Shown here: one piece after another, positions 48,539-50,565 of the stretch
Position numbering within the stretch: the stretch's first letter is position 1
How the letters are laid out: each line of letters opens with the position of its first letter
NCBI GenBank assembly: GCA_964016985.1
Contig: OZ024828.1
Location: 33,619,136-33,683,135, forward strand
DNA length: 64,000 bases
Direction of reading: 5' to 3'
DNA from: Anodontia alba
Lineage: Eukaryota; Mollusca; Bivalvia; Lucinida; Lucinidae
The notes under the pieces: model-generated
What the model saw: the letters and a program-made list of their open reading frames with translations, nothing else
What the model was told of the DNA's origin: nothing
Database searches by the model: none
Program-made: the position numbers and the translations under genes

Positions 48539-50080
48539 CAAGGTAGTTTATTCATCAAATAGTTTCCGTGCATAGTAACACTATATCTACTATAGGACTG
48601 GTCAACAAGGTTGTTAAGGAGATGTTACACCAAGTCTACATTTAAAGTTATTAACATTTCAGACAAATGAAATTTACCAATTCAAAAGGAGATACTCTTG
48701 ACCTCTGACCTTGCTTTACTGTATGGCTCAGACTTACTAAATTTGGTACAGACAGTAAAACCCTTTCAATGACTTGAACACCGATGGCTCGTCTACCAAG
48801 ACTGATTCGAACTCGTTGTTTTGACATCACGAAAACACGCCTATATAATTTTGACCCCCTTAAATCCCATTCTTATATAGTAAAACTGGGGTTTACAGGG
48901 GTATACATTATTTGTTTTTAATTTTGCTAAAAACCTAGATTGTGGATATTCGTTAGAACCGCCTTGCCAAGGCGGTTCTAACGAGTATCCACAATCTGTG
49001 TTTTGAGCAGCAATATGAAAAATATCAGTTATTTATCTGGAATTTTTTCAGTTTGTGGAGGTGAGGTGAATTCTTCTAAATATTTGGATAGGCGTGTTTT
49101 TGTAATGAGTCCCTAGGAAACTCTTCCGAGAGCTCGAAAACAAATATATATTTAGTCTATTTCAGGGAAATCATGTTCTTATTTTATCATGAAAATGTAT
49201 CAAGGGTTGTGTATAGGCATTTGAATCGCCTCGTCGAGGCAATTCTAATGAGTACACCCACTCAACATACCGTTATTTCATAGAATATCGAAAACACATC
49301 TCTTAGTTATGCCCATTTGCCTCCTGACCTGGGGCTATGATTACTGTTGTAACCCTTGACAGATAGACCTTTGCAAACGGTGTAGACCCAGATCAGACGC
49401 CGCAGAACGCGGCGTCTGATCAGGGTCTACAGCGTTTGCCATACATACCGCAACGTTTTACACACGTAAGCAGGAAGAAGAATGGACTATTTCAAATTTT
49501 AAGACCGTATAGTAAGTAGATAAGGTGTCCTAATACTTAAGGTAAATATGGTAATCCTCAGTGGCACGAACTAACCATATCTTTGTTGGCTGTTTGACAG
49601 TACTGTTACCTTGGAGACTGCGTGCTGTTTGAACAAATTTGTGAAGGTGTCGATGAAGAAACTGCTACAACTACTACAACGCCAACTACAACTACCACTA
49701 CGCCAACTACAACTACTACTACGCCAACTACAACTACCAACACACCAACTACAACTACCACTACGCCAACAACAACTACCACTACGCCAACTACAACTAC
49801 TACTACGCCAACTACAACTACTACTACGCCAACTACAACTACCACTACGCCAACTACAACTACCACTACACCAACTACAACTACTACTACGCCAACTACA
49901 ACTACCACTACGCCAACTACAACTACGCCAACTACAACTACCACTACGCCAACTACTACTACTCCTACTACCACTACGACAACACCAACTACCACAACGA
50001 CAGCTCAGCCAACGTGCCCGTGTCCAGGATTTTTTGCACTTTTTTGTTGCTTCTTGGGTGGTATCGCAAGTTGTTGTTAA
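9608..50080 (+). CDS. ADAMTS-like secreted zinc metalloprotease (M12B), 12 exons
   Basis: Spliced gene: 9608-9691, 14112-14223, 15652-15796, 18085-18163, 21401-21499, 22405-22550, 25355-25395, 29441-29555, 31373-31531, 43918-44059, 48078-48212, 49601-50080. Every intron is GT-AG and all phases agree, giving 1737 nt (578 codons and a TAA stop). Domain order is: cysteine-containing propeptide (about residues 1-90), furin-like sites RRRKR and RQKR, catalytic domain with the zinc site HEIGHALGASHD and Met-turn RYLMSS, ADAMTS disintegrin-like/cysteine-rich segments (DGTPC, then CYLGDC, like the family's WCxxGxC), and a Thr/Pro-rich tail. The family cleaves extracellular or matrix proteins after furin activation in the secretory pathway. 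No thrombospondin type-1 repeat, spacer or EGF module is seen, so it is shorter than canonical ADAMTS. The 5' end is incomplete: the joined frame does not begin with ATG. The substrate is unknown. Family assignment is strong; the exact subfamily is not. Confidence 0.85.
9783..10030. repeat. GACATTTC MITE copy
   Basis: TCAGCAGACGACCTTTAGAT ... TCTGTCGAATTCTTAGGAGACAATGT-type arms ... TGTCCTCTGCTGAAACTTTT. Two partly duplicated central arms. An adjacent half-copy runs 10202-10308 to the edge of the GTTTAAAC foldback. Confidence 0.7.
10548..12660 (+). repeat. Bivalve-type interspersed element with inner tandem repeats
   Basis: Starts AACAAGAGGCCCATTGGCCA...CTCACCTGAGT and ends with a GGAC-rich stretch and GCTCAGGTGAGCTAAAA. 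The inside has about six copies of a 140-170 bp unit (ACAATATATATGGTTTAGGG...GGTTCCTGAGATATTAAG). The terminal motifs recur at 31083-31113 (inverted) and 57660-57692. I know the pattern as common in bivalves; its transposon class is unproven. Confidence 0.6.
11942..12168. repeat. GGGCCCATTTGTTCAAAG MITE, inside the bivalve repeat
   Basis: GGGCCCATTTGTTCAAAGCG ... TTTTGAACAACTGGGCCC, centre TTTGCTGAAAAAATGTGCAC / CTACTCACATTTTTCAGCAA. Nested in the 10548-12660 element. Confidence 0.88.
12991..14111. other. Intronic stretch without recognised element
   Basis: Contains CCCTTGTTCCCTTAAAAATT-like repeats (13455-13610, degenerate TTCCCTTGTTCC units) and otherwise unremarkable AT-rich sequence up to the 14112 exon. 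Confidence 0.5.
14112..14223 (+). CDS. Protease exon: propeptide part 2
   Basis: Reads TGVVFGETENCFFKGK and ends DEWIQPAN, in phase 0 and out phase 1, donor GTAAGA. The acceptor AAAAAG|ACA (14111) is chosen over the nearby GACAG|GTG (14116) because only the former keeps frame with both neighbours. One of its cysteines could act as the propeptide cysteine switch; which one cannot be told from the sequence. Confidence 0.7.
14381..14450. repeat. Hairpin, same core, degraded
   Basis: GGGTATTCATTAGAAGCGAC ... GGCGCTTTTAATGAGTCCCC with right shell GCGGAGAAATAAGAAAAA. Confidence 0.75.
15110..15605. repeat. GACATTTC MITE inflated by (GT)n
   Basis: Left CAGCAGACGACATTTCGA, right CATTTTAGAATGTCGTCTTC with CTTTAAGGGTTAA. 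Internal hairpin ATTTCATGTGAATCACCATT near 15500. Two left-end motifs suggest an internal duplication. Confidence 0.65.
15276..15401. repeat. (GT)n microsatellite inside a GACATTTC MITE
   Basis: About 60 GT units with a single interruption (TTTAAT near 15322-15327). It lies between the two arms of the MITE at 15110-15605 and inflates it. Confidence 0.95.
15652..15796 (+). CDS. Protease exon: furin sites and start of catalytic domain
   Basis: Acceptor TTGTTTCAG, donor GTATGT, phases 1 to 2. It reads DHHPPDLDRRRKR, then RQGRQKR, then YPDSTARVINIAVVYDLPYM. Two closely spaced polybasic motifs fit furin/proprotein-convertase cleavage that releases the mature enzyme. The segment after them matches the first beta-strand of reprolysin domains. 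Confidence 0.85.
15922..16282. mobile_element. pogo-like MITE carrying a TACTCATTAGAA hairpin
   Basis: Starts CAGTCGAACCTCAGTAACTC (TA duplication at the left) and ends GTTTGAGTTATTGAGGTTTT. At its centre (16078-16140) is a TACTCATTAGAATCGCC hairpin. Confidence 0.75.
17008..18060 (+). repeat. Tandem array, about 180 bp unit, six copies
   Basis: Copies start near 17008, 17212, 17410, 17580, 17768 and 17947 with (A)CTGTAGGAGGAGTTGCGCTC, continue ACTTTCATAGTATTGAAGCA and CACATGCATATCTTCAGACC, and are spaced 170-204 bp. It ends in a CACGCATCACGCACCACGG run like other bivalve repeats. A poly(A)-rich stretch (16922-17005) precedes it. Confidence 0.85.
18085..18163 (+). CDS. Protease exon: catalytic domain, N-terminal part
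   Basis: Acceptor ATTTCAG, donor GTATTTC, phases 2 to 0. It encodes LATLNSGSYSLAIADAELMA and ends VLITNE, an amphipathic helix-like segment after the first strand. It lies 24 bp downstream of the end of a tandem repeat array (17008-18060). Confidence 0.75.
18271..18379. mobile_element. MITE with CCCAGCAGGCA ends, copy 2
   Basis: CCCAGCAGGCACACAGCGTT ... ATGCCTGCTGGG with internal TTGATTCAACGTCAATGACG. Same plan as 2727-2841; arms differ (CAGGCA versus CGGGCA) but remain complementary within each copy. Confidence 0.9.
18603..18795 (+). repeat. 21-bp minisatellite, about nine copies
   Basis: Unit GTGACCGATTACAGGTTTAAA with few substitutions. Being a multiple of three it keeps a frame (KVTDYRF repeats), but there is no sign of use as an exon. 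It is in the intron after 18163. Confidence 0.95.
19068..19316. mobile_element. MITE with GAGCCAGCGCATG ends and two hairpins
   Basis: GAGCCAGCGCATGGCAAAAC ... TTTGTAGGTTTTATCTTATC ... GTTCTGGCTC. Inside are GAAGACTCAGATCAGCCTGG and its paired copy. Each half contains its own hairpin (apex GGGCATCCGCC / GGGCGGATGCCC) and the halves also pair with each other. Confidence 0.85.
19322..19378. repeat. AAACAGTGT hairpin, apex half lost
   Basis: GAAAACAGTGTAGATCAAGA, GAGACGGC then TCATCAGGATCTACACTGTT. The second half of the GACGGCTC apex is missing. Confidence 0.8.
19979..20302. mobile_element. pogo-like MITE remnant with hairpin core
   Basis: AAGTTCAAGTCACTGACGGT at the left and ACGAGTTCGAACCAGC toward the right match 15922-16282. 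The centre (20085-20143) is a near-perfect hairpin: GTGTGTACTCATTAGAATCG / CGATTCTAATGAGTACACAC. Confidence 0.7.
20330..20393. repeat. ACAGTGT hairpin, apex GACGGCTC
   Basis: ATACAGTGTAGATCCAGATG, apex AGACGGCTCACAACGAGCCG, partner TCATCAGAATCTACACTGTT. Confidence 0.9.
20772..20839. repeat. CAAATAGTGT hairpin, degraded apex
   Basis: GCAAATAGTGTAGGGCCACA ... AGGGTCGACACTGTTTGCC with a decayed GACGACACTAAATTCGGC apex. Confidence 0.75.
20921..21355. repeat. GACATTTC MITEs, two copies end to end
   Basis: TTGACGACATTTTGAAATAG ... TGATATTTCATGTGAAGCGT and then TCTCAGCAGACGAAAAACTG ... TGCAAAGTGTCACTGAGGAG ... ATCGTCTGCTGAAATGC. Confidence 0.7.
21401..21499 (+). CDS. Protease exon: catalytic domain
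   Basis: Acceptor GATTTCAG, donor GTTGGT, 33 codons, phase 0 to 0. It reads ITYHYQTVKQYNRDL... LACNLVLVRYPQ. A (CT)n microsatellite begins about 10 bases into the following intron. Confidence 0.75.
21889..22128. mobile_element. MITE with TTAACCCTTAAA ends carrying a CAAACAGTGT hairpin
   Basis: TTAACCCTTAAAACGGCAGG and TTGGCAGTTTAAGGGTTAA are inverted ends, inside them GTCGTCTGCTGAA / AAAGCAGACGAC, and at the centre (21986-22053) GGCAAACAGTGTGGACCCTG with apex GACTGCTCCTAGAGGAGCAG. Three nested inverted layers. Confidence 0.85.
22196..22376. repeat. GACATTTC-type MITE just before a protease exon
   Basis: TTCAGTAGATGACAAACGAT ... near-perfect hairpin GGCATTTCATGCAAATTGTC / GACAATTTGCATGAAATGCC ... 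ATCGTCTGCTGAATATTTTA. Ends 28 bp before the 22405 exon. Confidence 0.9.
22405..22550 (+). CDS. Protease exon: catalytic domain core
   Basis: Acceptor ATATTTCAG, donor GTAACT, phases 0 to 2. It reads EGTGDWSFVSLYFGALNYGP and ends SGPAHHAMLVTG. The final part matches the reprolysin 'D(H/S)AMLLT' strand preceding the zinc site. The donor is followed at once by (CTA)n, so the splice site sits at the edge of a large microsatellite. Confidence 0.85.
22552..24255. repeat. CTA-rich trinucleotide array with 78-bp higher-order repeat
   Basis: Begins right after the splice donor at 22551. The first 550 bp are degenerate CTA/CTG/ATC triplets. From about 23105 to 24200 a 78-bp unit (TATTATTACCGCTACTACCA...ACTACTTATATTACTACTTC) repeats about 14 times with a few-base variants (TACC ACT GCT versus TACTACTACT). 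Long open frames here (poly-Thr, poly-Leu, poly-Val) are consequences of the triplet repeat. Confidence 0.95.
24315..24434. repeat. (AAT)n/(ATT)n palindromic microsatellite
   Basis: About 23 AAT-type triplets switch directly to ATT triplets near 24395, giving a perfect fold-back of roughly 40-bp arms. Confidence 0.95.
24955..25140. repeat. GTGCGCCCAGCGAAG hairpin element, reduced
   Basis: CATGTGCGCCCAGCGAAGAT / AATCCTCACTGGGCGCA, then a second degraded hairpin to GACGCATATGTCCGAAGGTA. Confidence 0.75.
25355..25395 (+). CDS. Protease exon: catalytic domain mini-exon
   Basis: A 41-nt exon with acceptor TTCTTTCAG and donor GTGAGT, phases 2 to 1, encoding RDLYSPNSGFAVI. It joins 'MLVTG' to 'GVAYVG', as expected for the strand ahead of the zinc-binding helix. 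Confidence 0.8.
25579..25793. mobile_element. CCTTGTCCTGCTGAA-type MITE, copy 1
   Basis: TTAAAATCTTGTCATGCTGA ... GGGTTCAGCAGGACTAGGGT are inverted ends; hairpin core 25688-25755 (GTTAGCTTCTGAAGAAGCCA apex). Confidence 0.85.
26305..26525. repeat. GACATTTC MITE copy
   Basis: CAGGAGACGACACATGTTTC ... TTTGACATTTCATGCCTCCT / GGGACAATTTACATGAACTG ... TATGTTGTCTGCTGAAAATT, with a G-rich insert (GGGGGGAGGGGGGTGGGGTG) in the right shell. Confidence 0.8.
26780..27108. mobile_element. pogo-like MITE, CAGTCGACT ends (329 bp)
   Basis: CAGTCGACTATCGTTATCTC and GAGATAACGAGAGTCAACTG are inverted ends with TA duplications. At the centre is a separate hairpin AGAAATTGCTCCTTAGGAGC. Confidence 0.85.
27168..27245. 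repeat. GGGCCGTTATCGGCTCG hairpin, sister of 8690-8772
   Basis: AAATCTACAGCGGGCCGTTA / ACCGCCCCGCTGTAGATTTA, apex CGGCTCGTCAGGGTAACTGA. GTTATCGGCT is shared with 8690-8772, but the stem outside it differs and is compensated. Confidence 0.85.
27527..27713. mobile_element. pogo-like MITE, CAGTCGACT ends (187 bp)
   Basis: CAGTCGACTCTCGTTATCTC and GATATCGAGAGTCAACTG with TA at both flanks. A shortened relative of 26780-27108 without the central hairpin. Confidence 0.85.
28045..28480 (+). repeat. Interspersed repeat fragment
   Basis: GCCCCTAACTTCGAAGAAGT...GGGAGGGCATATTGC contains a short hairpin (CTTCGAAG), followed by CGTCTGTCTGT and two related about 140-bp units (AAGGCTCATGAAATTTCGCA; AGGTTCATGAAATTTTGCAG). 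It is similar in style to the other bivalve tandem elements. No coding frame. Confidence 0.5.
28667..28730. repeat. Hairpin, apex GACGGCTC
   Basis: GTCAAAGAGCGTAGATCCTG, perfect apex GAGACGGCTCATTATGAGCC, partner CATCTGGATGCACGCTGTTT. Confidence 0.88.
28770..29130. repeat. GCGCCCA...GAAGA hairpin elements, tandem
   Basis: Three successive hairpins, the clearest at 28944-29010: GAAGATTCAGATCAGCCTGC, apex GCGCATCCGCGC, partner GCAGTCTGATCAGTCTTCG. Confidence 0.78.
29441..29555 (+). CDS. Protease exon: zinc-binding helix
   Basis: Acceptor TTATACCAG, donor GTGAGT, phases 1 to 2. It encodes VAYVGSICYPPYYDARVSIS, then EDLDFNLARVAAHEIGHA. HExxH supplies two zinc ligands and the general-base glutamate. 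The motif is completed across the intron by LGASHD in the next exon. Confidence 0.93.
29720..31115 (-). repeat. Tandem element, about 480 bp unit
   Basis: AAGATGGCCGCCAT recurs at about 29899 and 30371 and as AAGATGGCTGCCAT at about 30863, each with CTTCTTCTC...GAAAGCT and GGTTGACCTTTGACCTTTT. It ends with GGCCCATGGGCCTCTTGTTT, the inverse of the AACAAGAGGCCCAT start at 10548, so it belongs to the same element class in opposite orientation. It sits in the intron between the two zinc-site exons. Confidence 0.7.
31160..31345. repeat. GACATTTC MITE just before the Met-turn exon
   Basis: TTCAACAGAAGACATATTGA ... TTCATGCAAATTGTCTCCCA / GAGACAATTTGCATGGAATG ... AATGTCGTCTACTGAAAATG ... AAGGGTTAA. 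Ends 28 bp before exon 31373. Confidence 0.85.
31373..31531 (+). CDS. Protease exon: third zinc ligand, Met-turn
   Basis: Acceptor TATTCACAG, donor GTAAGT, phases 2 to 2. It encodes LGASHDSSGNSCPAG, then RYLMSS, and ends SSCSANYFESFFNHT. This gives the third histidine and aspartate of HExxHxxGxxHD, the methionine turn, and the FSxCSxxxFxxF motif that closes reprolysin domains. It is followed by the largest intron (12.4 kb), which holds the DIRS and CCTACGTAGG elements. Confidence 0.93.
31560..31846 (-). mobile_element. tRNA-derived SINE, copy 2 (degraded)
   Basis: Same body as copies 1 and 3 (ATTCTTTCGTCAGAAACTGAC; TTTCATGATCAATCTCCACG on the plus strand), but the B box is eroded (GAGTACCGAACCCGCGATCA). 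It lies 28 bp after the Met-turn exon donor. Confidence 0.82.
32046..32210. repeat. GACATTTC MITE, left part, cut by the DIRS element
   Basis: TTCAGCAGAGGACAAACTGA ... TGACATTTCATGCAAATTGT / ACAATTTGCATGAAATGCCA ... ATGTCGTCTGCTGAAC. The tail expected next (TTTTACCCAGCATGC...GGTTAA) is absent here but appears at 39360-39381 as CCCAGCACGCAGAGTGTTAA. Confidence 0.88.
32245..32345. repeat. DIRS inverted terminal repeat (left end)
   Basis: TAATTCTGTTGGAACC, then TCACTGAGAATCATGGGAAA and CCCCTCACGTGACCAATCCT. It is an inverted match of the right end (39258-39360). Confidence 0.85.
32391..32488. repeat. DIRS internal complementary region
   Basis: GGTTCTCATTGAATTGGTTC through TTACAGGTAAGTCTTGTTT is the inverse of the outermost left end (32221-32290). 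It is followed at once by ATAATTCTATTGGAACTAAT, which matches the inverse of the outermost right end. Joining both outer ends in one internal block is the diagnostic DIRS template for closing the circular intermediate. Confidence 0.8.
33290..33420 (-). repeat. Probable retroposon 3' tail
   Basis: On the minus strand CAATAAAGATCTGTTCTGTT carries an AATAAA signal followed by (GTTCT)n, the form of a LINE-like 3' end with a microsatellite tail. A sister tail with (ATTCT)n lies at 33800-33830. No coding part remains. Confidence 0.4.
34062..34124. repeat. (AG)n/(GT)n microsatellite
   Basis: About 24 AG units followed by a short GT run, inside the foldback element. Confidence 0.95.
34508..35620 (-). 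pseudogene. DIRS tyrosine recombinase (broken)
   Basis: Two overlapping frames. The N-terminal part (35276-35620) holds the core-binding segment 'SWRPTTSKQYGCYLKRW'. The catalytic part (34572-35060) holds the first Arg (TTGQRCQTL, about residue 29) and HxxR-type 'TPHNTRSAST'. Its frame is stopped by a TAG at 34572-34574; directly after the stop the same frame reads TAGWTSDCTF and then FYKRP, with the catalytic tyrosine codon at 34530-34532. So the stop separates the nucleophile from the rest of the active site. The family cuts and rejoins DNA through a 3'-phosphotyrosine to integrate the circular element. Confidence 0.85.
35629..36300 (-). pseudogene. DIRS RNase H domain
   Basis: Reads ETDSSLSGFG, then HINYLELKAAILCLKYF, HLFMDN and NTRADELS, which supplies the acidic residues of an RNase H fold in the expected order. 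The domain degrades RNA in RNA-DNA hybrids during reverse transcription. A run of about 38 T at 36297-36335 (Lys codons on the minus strand) separates it from the RT part and is probably a later expansion. Confidence 0.8.
36599..37310 (-). pseudogene. DIRS reverse transcriptase (broken)
   Basis: Palm motifs are visible: FFAKIDLKDAFYTI (motif A, aspartate) around 36920-36960, LPNGLSTARRIFTKVLKPVF, and AYIDDSLL (YxDD-type active site) near 36740. Upstream, minus-strand codons around 37020-37080 read IRPKANGSYRLIPNLSKLN. An (ATTT)n microsatellite at 36890-36912 has replaced the residues between motif A and FQWQGK and introduces stops. Confidence 0.82.
38068..38844 (-). pseudogene. DIRS gag-like frames
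   Basis: Two separate minus-strand frames: 38599-38844 (begins MANHAKPDGSVKNLMATMA, Ala/Gly/Ser-rich) and 38068-38292 (Ser/Glu/Asn-rich, acidic). Position upstream of the RT and hydrophilic composition fit the structural ORF of DIRS elements. No zinc knuckle is seen. The region 37330-38060 is open only in fragments and probably held the remainder. Confidence 0.5.
39258..39360. repeat. DIRS inverted terminal repeat (right end)
   Basis: Contains AGGATTGGTCACGTGAGGGA, TTTCCCAGGATTCTCA and GGTGGTTCCATTAGAATTA, the reverse complement of the left repeat with scattered changes. It abuts the resumed MITE tail CCCAGCACGC. Confidence 0.85.
39948..40043. repeat. TCGCTTTAAAAG MITE
   Basis: ATCGCTTTAAAAGAAGGGGC ... 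AGCCACTATTTTTGAAGCGAT; core TCTCTTAAAGGAAATAATTT / AAATTCTTACCTTTAAG. Confidence 0.85.
40545..43156. mobile_element. 2.6 kb foldback built of CCTACGTAGG repeats
   Basis: The ends are inverted repeats: GTTCTGTGGAAGCGTCCTAG (left) and CTAGGACGCTTCCATAAAGT (right). Between them lie over a hundred degenerate units of roughly 20-25 bp centred on the palindrome CCTACGTAGG. From 40590 to about 41580 the units mostly read GGAGATAATAAGTCC; from there to 43080 they mostly read GGACTTATTATCTCC. The whole is therefore one huge inverted array with a single polarity switch. No coding frame. It lies in the 12.4-kb intron of the protease gene. Confidence 0.85.
43368..43446. repeat. Hairpin, TACTCATTTGAATTGCCTCG core
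   Basis: Arms AGCATATGTTGTTGGTACTC / AATACCAACAACATATGCTT; apex AATTGCCTCGACAAGTCGAG, an AT-richer apex variant that stays paired. Confidence 0.88.
43610..43725. repeat. Hairpin with TTCTTATTTCTCC shell, short apex
   Basis: CTTATTTCTCCACGAAAACA ... GAAGCTAGGCGCTTC ... GGGTACCCATAACATATATT ... GGAGAAATAAG. Apex loop smaller than in 7255-7360. Confidence 0.8.
43918..44059 (+). CDS. Protease exon: disintegrin-like segment
   Basis: Acceptor TGTATTTAAG, donor GTAAGT, phases 2 to 0. With the two bases from the previous exon it reads DVTDCLDYLDQSFATNFCQG, then DAQCEAEFTSGYTTCNGV. The spacing of CL...QC...F...C fits the ADAMTS disintegrin-like region. Phase fits only if the open stretch at 39815-39908 is skipped. 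Confidence 0.8.
44107..44296. repeat. GACATTTC MITE after exon 43918-44059
   Basis: TTCAGCAGACGACAAATTGA ... CAAGCAAATTGTCTCCAATG / GAAATGTC ... ATGTCGTCTGCTAAAAATTT. The second hairpin arm is shortened by an internal deletion. Confidence 0.8.
44381..44594. mobile_element. CCTTGTCCTGCTG MITE, copy 2
   Basis: TTAACCCTTGTCCTGCTGTA ... TTCAGCAGGACAAGGGTTAA; core 44421-44489 with apex GTTGGCTTCTTATGAAGCCA. Confidence 0.9.
44668..44810. repeat. GAGCCAGG...CCCGGCTC MITE, reduced
   Basis: GAGCCAGGATACAGCAACTA ... TGCTGTGTCCCGGCTC; core GATGCGCTGATGCGCTGATG (duplicated apex unit) with ATCTGAGTGTTTGCTGAGCG. Confidence 0.75.
44811..45928. other. Intronic stretch with G-rich tracts
   Basis: GGGGAGGGGGAGAGGGAGGA near 44928-44960 and GGGGTGGTGGCAGTGGGGGC near 45520, plus a direct duplication (TTCTTATTGTTAAGAACTTG type, 45050-45118). 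No coding signal. Confidence 0.5.
45929..46158. mobile_element. GAGCCGGGGCACAAC MITE, two hairpins
   Basis: GAGCCGGGGCACAACACTTC ... AAATGCTGTGCCCCGGCT. Right hairpin GAAGACTCTGATCAGACTGC, apex GCGCGTAAGCGC, partner AGGCTGATCTGAGTCTTC. Confidence 0.85.
46563..46804. mobile_element. GAGCAAACGCACGAC MITE, two hairpins
   Basis: AACGCACGACAAAACATACA ... TAGGTTTTGTCGTGCGCTGG. Left hairpin GAAGACTCAGATCAGCCTGC / GCAGTCTGATCAGAGTCTTC is near perfect with apex GCGCATCCGCGC; the right one is decayed. Confidence 0.87.
46886..47162. mobile_element. CGAAAACACG MITE, copy 1
   Basis: TTACGAAAACACGTCTGTTC ... AAGGGGGTCAAAATTATATA ... TATGTTTTCGTGATG are inverted ends. The middle is the hairpin core 46982-47056 (GTGGGTACTCGTTAGAACCG with CCTCGTCGAGG apex). 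Confidence 0.85.
47263..47910. mobile_element. CGAAAACATG MITE, copy 2, with a nested MITE
   Basis: ATGACGAAAACATGTCTATT ... TAGGTATGTTATCGTGATGA are the ends; hairpin core at 47353-47434. Its right half is split by the 47506-47864 element, after which TTTAAGGGGGTCAAATTATA resumes. Confidence 0.8.
47506..47864. mobile_element. Nested long palindrome, about 360 bp
   Basis: Ends GGCTCCATATTTCT and GTGTGGAGCC; arms ATGTGGCATCTGACAGCCTG / AGGCTATCAGATGCCACAT; centre TTAATGTCGCCAACATTAA at about 47687. Arms are 80-90% complementary across the full length. No coding capacity. Confidence 0.85.
48078..48212 (+). CDS. Protease exon: cysteine-rich segment
   Basis: Acceptor ACTTACAG, donor GTGAGT, 45 codons, phase 0 to 0. 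It encodes APENGCWLTNSVSCKAPG, then VVDGTPCIGDDTTNDY. 'DGTPC' is a hallmark of the ADAMTS disintegrin/cysteine-rich junction. Confidence 0.85.
48262..48488. mobile_element. CCTTG...GCTGAA MITE, copy 6, with an inserted perfect hairpin
   Basis: The left end is lost; the core is scrambled (GAGCCAACTGATCTTCTGAG). The right part GTAATCTCATTGGCTGAAAA ... TATTCAGCATGCAAGGGT is intact. A perfect hairpin (48345-48418) replaces the usual 'TTTATAGCAAAAGTG' region. Confidence 0.78.
48345..48418. repeat. Perfect 33-bp-arm hairpin
   Basis: ATCCAGGTTGTTATAGTATA... and its exact reverse complement, separated by 8 nt (ACGAAAGC). No mismatch in either arm, unlike the surrounding old MITE. Confidence 0.95.
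48497..48540. repeat. (ATT)n microsatellite
   Basis: About 14 uninterrupted ATT triplets abutting the right end of a CCTTGTCCTGCTGAA-type MITE remnant. Confidence 0.95.
48755..49370. mobile_element. pogo-like MITE interrupted by a second MITE
   Basis: CTTGAACACCGATGGCTCGT ... TTCGAACTCGTTGTTTTGA, then an inserted CGAAAACACGCC MITE (48832-49108), then GTCCCTAGGAAACTCTTCCG. The uninterrupted version of this junction is visible, inverted, at 16210-16240. A hairpin (49201-49270) sits in the right part. Confidence 0.7.
48832..49108. mobile_element. CGAAAACACG MITE, copy 3
   Basis: ATCACGAAAACACGCCTATA ... GATAGGCGTGTTTTTGTAAT. Opposite orientation to copy 1; hairpin core at 48930-49003 (CGCCTTGCCAAGGCG apex). 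Inserted in a pogo-like MITE. Confidence 0.85.
49371..49440. repeat. CAAACGGTGT hairpin, apex GACGCCGC
   Basis: TTGCAAACGGTGTAGACCCA, apex AGACGCCGCAGAACGCGGCG, partner AGGGTCTACAGCGTTTGCC. Confidence 0.92.
49601..50080 (+). CDS. Protease last exon: CR end plus mucin-like Thr/Pro tail
   Basis: Acceptor TGTTTGACAG, stop TAA at 50078-50080. It starts YCYLGDCVLFEQICEG, the ADAMTS-like 'CxxGxC' motif, and then runs into about 110 residues made almost only of Thr and Pro (TTTTTTP units, dense potential O-glycosylation), before ending in CPCPGFFALFCCFLGGIASC. The tail is coded by a 15-21 nt tandem repeat (ACA ACT ACT ACG CCA) and may vary in length between alleles. The Cys-rich hydrophobic end could be a membrane contact, a GPI-type signal or a disulfide knot; the sequence does not decide. 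Confidence 0.85.
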   Translation, partial: YCYLGDCVLFEQICEGVDEETATTTTTPTTTTTTPTTTTTTPTTTTNTPTTTTTTPTTTTTTPTTTTTTPTTTTTTPTTTTTTPTTTTTTPTTTTTTPTTTTTTPTTTTPTTTTTTPTTTTPTTTTTTPTTTTTAQPTCPCPGFFALFCCFLGGIASCC

Positions 50081-50349
50081 GGGGATGCGGCGGAATCCCA
50101 AGTTGTTGTTAACCAGATTTGATTAACTTGGTAGACTTTCCGCTGTTACTTGCAAGAGGACAACTTTTGTGACTTCCCTTTTGTTCCAGTACACACCAAG
50201 CAACTTCTGGAAAAGGGTCTACTCAAAAAGGAACAATTTGCTCCCATGGGGGAGCAACCTTTTAGAGGTGATCTTATTTCAGAATGGGGACAAAACGGGT
50301 TTGAGAGAGTTGCCTCCCTGAAAGTGTATCTATGCTCCTTAATAGTTAT

Positions 50350-50565
50350 TATTATCTAAGCATATTCCGCAGAAGGCAAATTGGGGACATTTTTCTTTTT
50401 ATTCTTGGACAATAGTTTTTGTCATTTCATGCAGATGGTAAAAAAAAGAGAAACATTTGTATAGAGACACTTTTCATGAAATTCGAACCCCGTTTTCTAG
50501 AAAGCAAAATGAATAATATTTCAAAATGTCTGCTGAAGTTTTTAAGCAGCAAGCCGAGGGCTAAG
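50350..50565. repeat. GACATTTC MITE downstream of the protease stop
   Basis: CATATTCCGCAGAAGGCAAA ... TTTGTCATTTCATGCAGATG ... TTTCATGAAATTCGAACCCC ... ATGTCTGCTGAAGTTTTTAA. Degraded. Confidence 0.65.

Noticed and set aside
49571..50126. Alternative frames over the last exon (Ser/Cys/Trp-rich, Val/Gly-rich, Gln/Leu-rich)
   Set aside because: Shadows of the Thr/Pro repeat; only the frame in phase with the upstream protease exons carries the CYLGDC motif.
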